From Kingdonia uniflora (taxonomy: Eukaryota > Streptophyta > Magnoliopsida > Ranunculales > Circaeasteraceae), in contig JACGCM010000655.1 of NCBI GenBank assembly GCA_014058105.1, forward strand, positions 1,754,001 through 1,818,000: 64,000 nucleotides of DNA, given 5' to 3'. This document shows positions 57,320-64,000 of this stretch, in pieces; positions within the stretch are counted from its first letter, which is position 1; each line of letters begins with the position of its first letter. The notes beneath the pieces were generated by a model, which was not told where the DNA came from, searched no databases, and saw nothing but the letters and a program-made list of their open reading frames with translations. The translations under genes and the position numbers were made by a program.

Positions 57320-58482
57320 GTTCTTGAACGCAGAGGTAGCTTTCTAAACCACGTAGTTTAGAAGGATCCTAGCTTGCGGAGGTAGGATCCTAAACTACGA
57401 GCCAGCGTTAAAAAGCGTGACTTGCGTACGTTTAAAGGGAATTAAGCATTAAACTTGCGTACGAAAAGAGCTAGCTTTCTTGTACGCAAGTTAGAAGTGA
57501 AAAAAGAGTCATTAGCGTAGACATAGCGATAGCAAGGATCCTATTTTAAAACTTGCGTACGAAGAAGGTAGCTAGTTGTATTTAAAAAAAGCAACTACAA
57601 GTGGTGTATTTTAAAAAGCCACTTTTAAAATATACATTACGGACTTGCGTACGTTTAAAAGGGCTGAGGTAGAAGCTAAGGAAGCACCGGAGGCGGAATA
57701 AAGGAAAGGGGGAGATCTAGTAGTTTTAGCAAGCATCCTAAACTACGCTCCTAAAAAAAAAAAGAAAGAATAGGACCAGATATATATAGTTGCGCCCTAG
57801 GCTTTTAGTTGCGCCCTAGGCTTTACCCATCTTTCTTGCGGAAGAAAGGCAATGCCACTTCTTTTCGTACGCAAGTTCGTACGCAAGTTAACCTACTGGT
57901 CTCTATCTCGGGTCCACTCTCCCTGTTGATGCTCTTGATGTGATGAGTCCAACCGAACTGGGCTCTCTACTCTGTGCACATCTCCTTTAAGGCTTGACCC
58001 CTGCTATCTTTTTGGCTTCGGACACCTAACCGGGCAGTCTAGGATGGACTTCTTGTCTTCGCCTTTTTTCTTCATTGCCCTATTTTCTTCTTAGGCACCT
58101 GTTGGTCCAAATCTACGGAGATGGGGTTCTTTCCTGGGCTTGTTCTTTCAACGTACGCAAGTGGGATCTATCTTCCTTCTCTAGCACACTCCTGCCTCTA
58201 ACTACTAGTCATTAGCTATCGCCAGCTATTCTCACCCCATTTTTTAAGGACAAATCGGTAGTGGTTAACCCTATTTTTACCTAGGAAGCCTTCGGCTAAC
58301 TTGCGTACGAAGAAAAGCAGCAATTTGGATCAACGTAGTTGGAGAACCTATTGTAGACCCGAAGCGTCGCAAAAACCAGAAGGAGAATGCCAGCACTAGA
58401 AAGAGCCCCTGTTTTGGTTCAACCTTGGAAATGCCTCTAACTACTCCGCCCGAGATCCTACTTTGATCCTACTTGCGTACGT

Positions 58483-58699
58483 AGAAAGAAGAAGCCAGAT
58501 CTCTGATCCAAAAAAAAAGAGCGAGATCCAACGCAGAGAAAGAAGAAGCCAGATCTCTGATCCAATGCCTCTAACCGAGACCCAACGCAGAGAAAGAAGA
58601 AAAGCCAGATCTCTGATCCGCCTCTAAAACACACCGAGCGAGATCCAACGCAGAGAAAGAAAAGAAGAAAGAGTAGTTTAGAAGCCAGATCTCTGATCC
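58483..58699. repeat. GAAAGAAGAAGCCAGATCTC array, 4 copies with different joints
   Basis: Copies of GAAAGAAG..AGCCAGATCTCTGATCC start at about 58483, 58536, 58591 and 58653. Joints hold a run of nine A, AATGCCTCTAACC, or CGCCTCTAAAACACACC. Copy 4 carries GAGTAGTTTAGA inside the unit. Copy 1 is preceded by CTACTTGCGTACGTA where the others have CCAACGCAGA. Confidence 0.93.
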
Positions 58700-59245
58700 T
58701 TGGACATGACGCCGGAGGATTCTCTCATGATGTCGGAGAAGTCATTAGTGTGTTGCAGGAGCTAGTTGCAAGTCGCCAGCTTCTATTAGAAGATGTGGAT
58801 GACCCCTAAACTACTAATGCCTAGGGCCTTTTAAAAGCGTAGCTTTTCTATGAATGAACTGATCCTTCGTTTCCTCCTTTGCACCGAGACGCTCACCTGC
58901 CTAGATGACCTAAGGATATGATGTGAGAAGCGAAGTGACTGTCCTTACACGCCTTGCTTTGTGCTTTGCTCACCCTCTTCACCTGTCCATGCCTATTCTT
59001 CTCTTCGTTTTTTTTTGACTCCGCCTTTAGATCTTGCTTGAAGATGGCTCCACTTTGCCCATGTTGCTCACCTTGTTGACCTACGCCATGGCTAAGCCAC
59101 TTTTGGATTCTTCTTTACTATGACTGTTCGCCAGGATCTTACTTCATTGCATCTTTTTTCATCCGACTGAGTTCGACTCTCCTCTGTGACTCTATCTGAA
59201 AGAGCTCTCTTTGCCTCGACTAAAGGCCTACTCTTTGCGCCGCGT

Positions 59246-59342
59246 CGACAATGGCTAAAAAGTAGTTAGAGACAGAGGCCTTTAATCCTTGACAATGGCT
59301 AAAAAGTAGTTAGAGACAGAGGGAGGCCTTTCATCCTTGACA
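59246..59342. repeat. 45-bp tandem duplication
   Basis: GACAATGGCTAAAAAGTAGT starts at 59246 and 59291; both contain TAGAGACAGAGG and end CATCCTTGACA / AATCCTTGACA. Copy 2 has GGAGG where copy 1 has GG. Confidence 0.95.
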
Positions 59343-60830
59343 CTAAAGAAAAGAGACAGATCCTAGGAAGGGAATACGCCTAGTCGTAGTCATGCCTAGA
59401 TCTTCTCTTCGATTCTATACGTGGGCAAGCCGTCTCCAGGGCTTTAGTAGCCTTTAAAGAGACTTGCGTACGTTAAAAAAGGTAGTTTAGAGGCGAGAAT
59501 GCGAGAACTGAACCATCGTAGTAGCTATCAGACAGGACTCCAAGGTAGCTATCAGACAGGGTAGCAGGACTCCAAGTTCTGAGCCAGCCCAGAGCGGCGT
59601 GCATAAACGCATAGTAGAGAGCCAGAAAAGGAGGACCTAGCTAAGCAACCCTACGCCCTACCTAGTACTAGTATACGCTTACCTCTAGCCGCAGAAGTTG
59701 GCCAACTTGCGTACGACGAAGAGTAGTTAGCGATGCCCTGCCCTAATGGATTCTATGCCTACAAGTGCAACAGAGCAGAAGCGGCTAACTCGTCCTCTCC
59801 GTACGCAAGTCCAAAAAAAAACACACTCCTTCTTTAAACTCTCCTTTGGCATGTCCGTCCTAGGGCTTCTTGGAAATGGTCTAGTGGTATAGAACTGATT
59901 AAAGAAAAGAGTTAGAAAGGCCAGACGGCCGAGAACATCCAACCAGTACTAGGTATAGGCTCCTCCAAACTACCTTCTTCTTGTCTTTAATACTTCATTC
60001 TCCATTTTCCACCCCGATTATCTGTAGTTGTGCTGCTTGGCCCAATCTACGGTTAGACCAGAAAAGGAAGAGTCTCTAAACTACTCTTTTGTGCCTTCTT
60101 ACTGTAGCTGTAGCTGTAGCTGTAGTCACTAGTTCTAGCCCTCTTATAGCGAGACTACATTGCTATTCACTTGGCTTCTATGCTCTTCTTTTCGAAAGCG
60201 TGCACAAAAGAAAAGCGATGTTTGCAGACCTTCTCATTCTAAGGGAGAGGAGAAGCACGAAAGAGTAGTTTAGAAGAGCAAGGACTCTGATCCAAGCTCG
60301 GCAAAAAACCCCATATGCCTTCTAAGCTACAGGTTAGACCCACGAGAAAGGAGTAAATGACCCTATAGATAGCCTTCCCCTATACTAGCTTCAGATACGT
60401 TCATGCCCTACTCATAAAACCTGTTAGCGCCTATCAACTAGGAAAGAGAAGCATAGCACCTCTTCTTAAAGGAGCTTTAGCGTAATGTATATTTAATGGA
60501 AAACACCGTACGCAAGTCTGGCTACTAGCTTTAGCAACCCCACCTTATGGCTTTTACTCTAGCTCTTTTCGTACGCAAGTTTGTACGCAAGTTGCTTTTC
60601 TTTCATTGTTTACCGGCTACCTCTTTTTGTTGCTATTTGAAAGGTACCTTCTTCTTTTAATAGCTTTAGCAACCTAAAGGCTTTAAAAAGCTCTAAAACA
60701 CACAGAACCTATTCTTTTTGCGGCTAAACTACCTAAACTGCTCCAAACTACAAACTACGGTCTGAAATGCTCCAAACTACAAACTACGTACCTTCTGAGA
60801 CTTGCGTACGATGAAAAAACTAGCTTCTTT

Positions 60831-60863
60831 GTACGCAAGTCGTACGCAAGTTTGTACGCAAGT
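60831..60863 (-). repeat. Three tandem copies of the main module
   Basis: GTACGCAAGT at 60831-60840, CGTACGCAAGT at 60841-60851 and GTACGCAAGT at 60854-60863, all in one orientation. Double copies also occur at about 57865-57889 and 60579-60601. Confidence 0.95.
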
Positions 60864-60872
60864 TCTTTTAGC

Positions 60873-60930
60873 GCTGGCTTTTTCCACCTTTTATTTTGGA
60901 ACACCTCTTTTCAACAAAAAGTACGCAAGT
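60873..60930 (-). repeat. Two dispersed repeats joined (28 bp and 30 bp)
   Basis: The 28-bp repeat shared with 3996-4023 ends at 60900 and runs straight into the ACACCTCTTTTCAAC-AAAAAGTACGCAAGT repeat shared with 17131. Elsewhere the two have unrelated neighbours, so this is a new junction. Confidence 0.85.
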
Positions 60931-61050
60931 GTGTAGCATAGTTTGTAGTTTGGCAACACATTCCTAGCTGACGCTCTTGGTTCTTAGAAGGGCCACCTCG
61001 CGACGCACGCTCTTGGTAGTGGGTTTGCGCGTCTTTAGCAAGACTGTGGA

Positions 61051-61130
61051 TAAGGCGTCATGGTCATGCAGGTTGCTATGCCGAAGTCACGTATAAGGCG
61101 TCATGCAGGTTGCTATGCCGAAGTCACGTA
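61051..61130. repeat. 43-bp duplication with a 6-bp difference
   Basis: TAAGGCGTCATGGTCATGC (61051) and TAAGGCGTCATGC (61094) head copies that both continue AGGTTGCTATGCCGAAGTC. The difference GGTCAT is itself a slipped repeat. Confidence 0.94.
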
Positions 61131-61872
61131 CTAGACGCACTTTTCTCTTCTCTAAGGGCCACAAGGCTTGAAGTAGTTGTAGTTTAGGGCAAGAATTTGG
61201 CTTTCTGTTCGTGCCTTGTGAGATCTGCTGAGGATCCTTCCGCGTACGCAAGTTTGGCAGATTGTTCGCAGTAGCCTATCCGCGTATCCGTGTCGCTATG
61301 GACAAACCCACTATCTCTAACAATGGAAACGCCAATGGAAACAAGGGAAACCACAATGGAAACAAGAGCGCCGTCGCTAAACTACCAGTGGTTTGAAACG
61401 TGGATTTGAATACGAGCTTCGGCCTAGTGAAACTTGCGTACGGTAGTTTAGAAAGCAAATTTCTTTCTCCAAAAAAAGCTGCTAAGCCGCTCTCCAAACT
61501 ACTAACTCCTATAAGCTGCTACTTTTTGTAGAAGTGGTTTAGAAGCACAGAAGAAAACAGGCAAAAAAAAGACGCTACTATAGGCATTGCCACTAAGAGG
61601 AAACCCACTACCAAACTTGCGTACGAGGAAACCCGCTACCAAACCGACCACGGCCAAAAAAGGGCTACATTTCTATCTTTACTTTTGAGAAAAAAAGGGC
61701 TAACTGCAAGAAGCCCCCCAACTACTTGTGGGCGGCTTAGGACTGAGTTCGGCCAAGCTCGGGTGCGCCGGTTCTTTCTCACCCGGGTCAGAAAGCCGTC
61801 TTGAGTTGAGCGTGACAGGAGTGGGTCTTGCCAGTTATCACAAGCCACCCCCTCTCTTGAGGTTTTTCCTTG

Positions 61873-61966
61873 GCGTCTCAAAAGCTTAGGTGGCGTCTCA
61901 AAAGCTTAGTAGATATGACCGCGATCAAGACCTAGGCGTCTCAAAAGCTTAGTAGATATGACCGCT
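61873..61966. repeat. GGCGTCTCAAAAGCTTAG array, 3 copies
   Basis: GGCGTCTCAAAAGCTTAG occurs three times. The last two are followed by TAGATATGACCGC, and the second also by GATCAAGACCTA. Confidence 0.94.
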
Positions 61967-63284
61967 ACATTTTCGGTCGATGTCGACTCGCCCATTCTCT
62001 TTTCTAGGGACTTTGCCGCGACAACGCCCGTCGTAGGTAGTCGACGCCATTGGTGAATTGCTTGACCAAGGGTCGTCTTTTGAAGGCAGGAAGTGCAACT
62101 AGAGGAAGAGGAGGGTAGCCTTTTAAAAGGATCCTTCTTCGTACGCAAGTTGTCGCTATGCAAAGCTACGAAGCATGACTTAGCAGCCCAGACCTTGTAG
62201 CCAGGGAGAAAAAGTAGTTAGAGGGGCGTAGTGCCTTTGTCTTTTGTCTATAGTGCGTCTAAGGTTTCAAAGCAACTACGTAAGTAAGGTTTCAAAGCTA
62301 CTACGTAAGAAGGATCCTAGAAAGAAGACCCACAGTTGCACAACCGATTAAAGAAAAGAAAAGAGCTAGGGCCGCTTCTAAACTACTCTTTGGCCGCTGA
62401 GCTCTTTGAACTCTCATGCGGCCTGAGCGAATCGCTGCCAGTGGTTAGGAAGGACTAGGACGCTGTAGGCCCTCTGGCCAATCGTGTATAGGGCGAAATA
62501 TTTAGATCCTTTCCTGCCCATCCAATGCATCCTTTGCATCGTTACTATAGACTAACGGCTAGTAGCGACTCGGGGCAAAGAGCTTCGGACACCCGTTATG
62601 CCTTTACCACTACAGACATTAGACCAGACTCATGGCTAAAAAAAAACAACCACGAAGGAAAGAGTATTAAAGAGCATTAAAGAGTAGATTAGAGGTCATG
62701 TCTATAACTAGCTGTTTTTTTTTTGCTCTGCTACGCCGAACGCCCTAAAGTGGACTCTAAAAAAAGCGTCCTAATCTGTTGCTTCACCGTACGCAAGTCC
62801 TAGCTATTTCATCAATAGTATAGCGGTTTGCTTTCTACTTGCTGTTTGCTTTCTACTTGCTTTGGAGCTCTATCTGGCCTGGCCTTGCTTTCTTGATCTC
62901 GTCGTAGAAAGAATCACCGGTTTTTTTACTGAGTGGTTATGTCTCAGGAAGGATCCTCTCATAACTGACAGGAATTTCTGGAGCATCAAAAGCTAGCTAG
63001 TAGTTAGAGAGCATGCATAGACCTGCTAGGAGCAACCCACTCACTATCCCGGGAATCAGGGATTCGCTGAACCAGACACAGGAGGTTAGCTTTTAAAACA
63101 TGTGCACTCTAACTACTTTTAAGGTCTAAGCAAGCCTAATAGCCAACCCGTTTAAAAAAGGTAAAGGTTGCGACAAGCGGCTAAGGATCCTATTTTTTTT
63201 CAAGAAGAACTGCAAGAAGGGGGATAACGATTGAGAAGGTAGCCGCAAAAGAATAGGTAGGATCCTAAACTACGAGCTAGAGAC

Positions 63285-63550
63285 GGAGTCTTGAGAAGGG
63301 AGATAACGACTGCCTTTCTAAACTTGCGTACGGGGATAACGACTGCTTTTCTAGTAGTTGTAGTTTGGGAGCTAACGACTGCCTTTCTAAACTTGCGTAC
63401 GGGGATAACGACTGCTTTTCTAAGGGACTTGCGTACGGGGAGATACCTATTTCTAAGGGAGATACCGAATGCTTTTCTAGTAGTTGTAGTTTGGGAGCTG
63501 CTTTTCGAAGGGAGACGGAGTCTTGAGAAGGGAGATAACGATTTCTAAGG
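63285..63550. repeat. GGGATAACGACTGC array interleaved with modules
   Basis: Phrases GGAGATAACGA or GGGATAACGACTGC, CTTTTCTA and TTCTAAGGGA recur about six times. ACTTGCGTACGGGG and TAGTTGTAGTTTGGGAGC alternate at the joints. TTCTAAGGGA-GATACC (63451-63466) and TTCTAAGGGA-CTTGCGTACGGGGA-GATACC (63418-63447) form an empty/filled pair. Confidence 0.93.
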
Positions 63551-63710
63551 GAACCCTCGGTGTGCCCGGCCCGGTACAAAACCCCTACCAACTAGAGCTA
63601 GCTATTCTCCGCCTTCCCTTTCGGATTCTTTCTTTCTACTTCTACTATAGGAAGAATCGGGGCTCAAGCGCAGGGCTCACTGACTACCACCCTATCCGTA
63701 CCGCCGTCCA

Positions 63711-63793
63711 CTCACAGCTTTCCAACCGACTGATGAGTCATAGCCACTTTCACTCATAGCTTTCCAACCGACTGATGAGTCATAGTCACTTCC
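63711..63793. repeat. 42-bp tandem duplication
   Basis: CTCACAGCTTTCCAACCGAC (63711) and CTCATAGCTTTCCAACCGAC (63753) begin units that continue TGATGAGTCATAG. Confidence 0.95.
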
Positions 63794-63879
63794 AGTCTTT
63801 TCCGTTGCAAGATAAGGTTCCCCCGCTTGATCCACTCATAGGCCCACCTACCTCTAAACTACTCTTTTCACTTTCTACC

Positions 63880-63985
63880 TCTAAACTACTCCTTAATGCT
63901 CTAAACTACTAAGGCTTTTTTTGAAAACTTGCGTACGCTCTAAACTACTAATGCTCTTTAATGCTCTAAACTACTAATACTCTTT
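63880..63985. repeat. CTAAACTAC / TTTAATGC / ACTTGCGTACGC cassette
   Basis: CTCTAAACTACTAATGC and CTTTAATGC units surround AAGGCTTTTTTTGAAAACTT with GCGTACGC, in the same order as the cassettes at 5873, 18567 and 20030. Unit numbers differ between the four. Confidence 0.88.
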
Positions 63986-64000
63986 CAACCTTTTTAGGTG

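Larger units (their letters stand above)
48701..58700. other. Non-coding stretch, densest duplication cluster
   Basis: No gene is recognisable. It contains duplications at 48763, 49355-49502, 51210, 51336, 51616, 52136/52349, 52543-53245, 54597-54785, 56264 and 58483. Relatives of the 71-bp unit lie at 53740-54210. Dispersed modules sit mostly at joints between copies. Confidence 0.7.
58701..64000. other. Non-coding stretch, modules and small duplications
   Basis: No gene is recognisable. It contains duplications at 59246, 61051, 61873, 62268 and 63711, triple tandem modules at 60831, the module-built array at 63285-63550 and a CTAAACTAC/TTTAATGC cassette running to the window end. Confidence 0.7.

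Noticed and set aside
1..64000. GGATCC (BamHI) and CGTACG (BsiWI) cores might be cloning linkers or assembly artefacts.
   Set aside because: Copies sit in wider degenerate contexts, in both orientations, hundreds of bases apart, and other modules without restriction sites behave alike. Read-level checking would still be worthwhile.

Overview
I recognise no gene in this 64 kb window: no protein-coding gene, tRNA, rRNA, intron core or complete transposable element on either strand. The longest open run is 141 codons. Base composition looks like roughly 45-50% G+C in the few lines I counted by eye, and at such a composition a chance run of about 140-160 codons is expected somewhere in six frames of 64 kb. 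The longer open runs also read straight through the repeat modules described below, some of them in shifted frames, so I treat them as chance. The texture (near-balanced composition, many GAAAG/CTTTC and short A or T runs, no codon structure) fits intergenic DNA of a very large land-plant mitochondrial genome, for example of a gymnosperm or another expanded lineage. That is inference, because no diagnostic gene is present; nuclear plant DNA cannot be excluded.

What fills the window is repeats at two scales. First, a small vocabulary of 6-16 bp modules recurs in both orientations from end to end. The main ones are ACTTGCGTACG (often followed by NNGA or NNGATC), GGATCC (usually AGGATCCT), GTAGTTTAG / CTAAACTAC, CCGTAATGTATATT with its sister GTAATGTCTATAG, ATTAAAGAAAAGA, TTTAAAAGG, TTGCTAAAGCTA, GATGATGGAAAA, GTGTGTTTTAG and GTGTGTTGCAG. 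I tallied about 20 copies of the ACTTGCGTACG module in the first 5 kb and it stays frequent throughout. Second, there are dozens of local direct duplications with units of 17-127 bp and usually 2-4 copies.

The most informative observation comes from combining the two scales. Neighbouring copies of the same local duplication often differ by exactly one module, giving natural empty-site and filled-site pairs: GGATCC at 53046-53051, GTACGCAAG at 27069-27077, a 14-bp ACTTGCGTACG-type insert at 63428-63441, a 13-bp one at 52605-52617, ATATACATTAC at 46156-46166, ATTAAAGAAAAG at 35767-35778, a GTAGTTTAG-type insert near 58673, and an 11-bp T-rich insert at 46562-46572. A seven-copy composite element (2631, 3851, 14738, 24177, 36424, 38758, 40034) carries 0, 1 or 2 copies of a 12-bp unit at one fixed point. 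The modules therefore behave as units gained or lost intact, either as micro-mobile elements or as products of template switching at microhomology. This is the candidate undescribed system.

Layout: 1-7.7 kb scattered modules; 7.7-13 kb small tandem duplications; 13-22.6 kb modules and a 127-bp duplication; 22.6-23.5 kb a 71-bp array with diverged relatives; 25.3-28.3 kb nested duplications and a long imperfect array; 29.7-35.9 kb many small arrays; 36-41 kb short arrays, a strong hairpin and a head-to-head module pair; 45.9-46.7 kb a long hairpin and two empty/filled pairs; 51-53.3 kb the densest duplication cluster; 58.4-58.7 kb an array with a different module at every joint; 63.3-63.6 kb an array made largely of modules.
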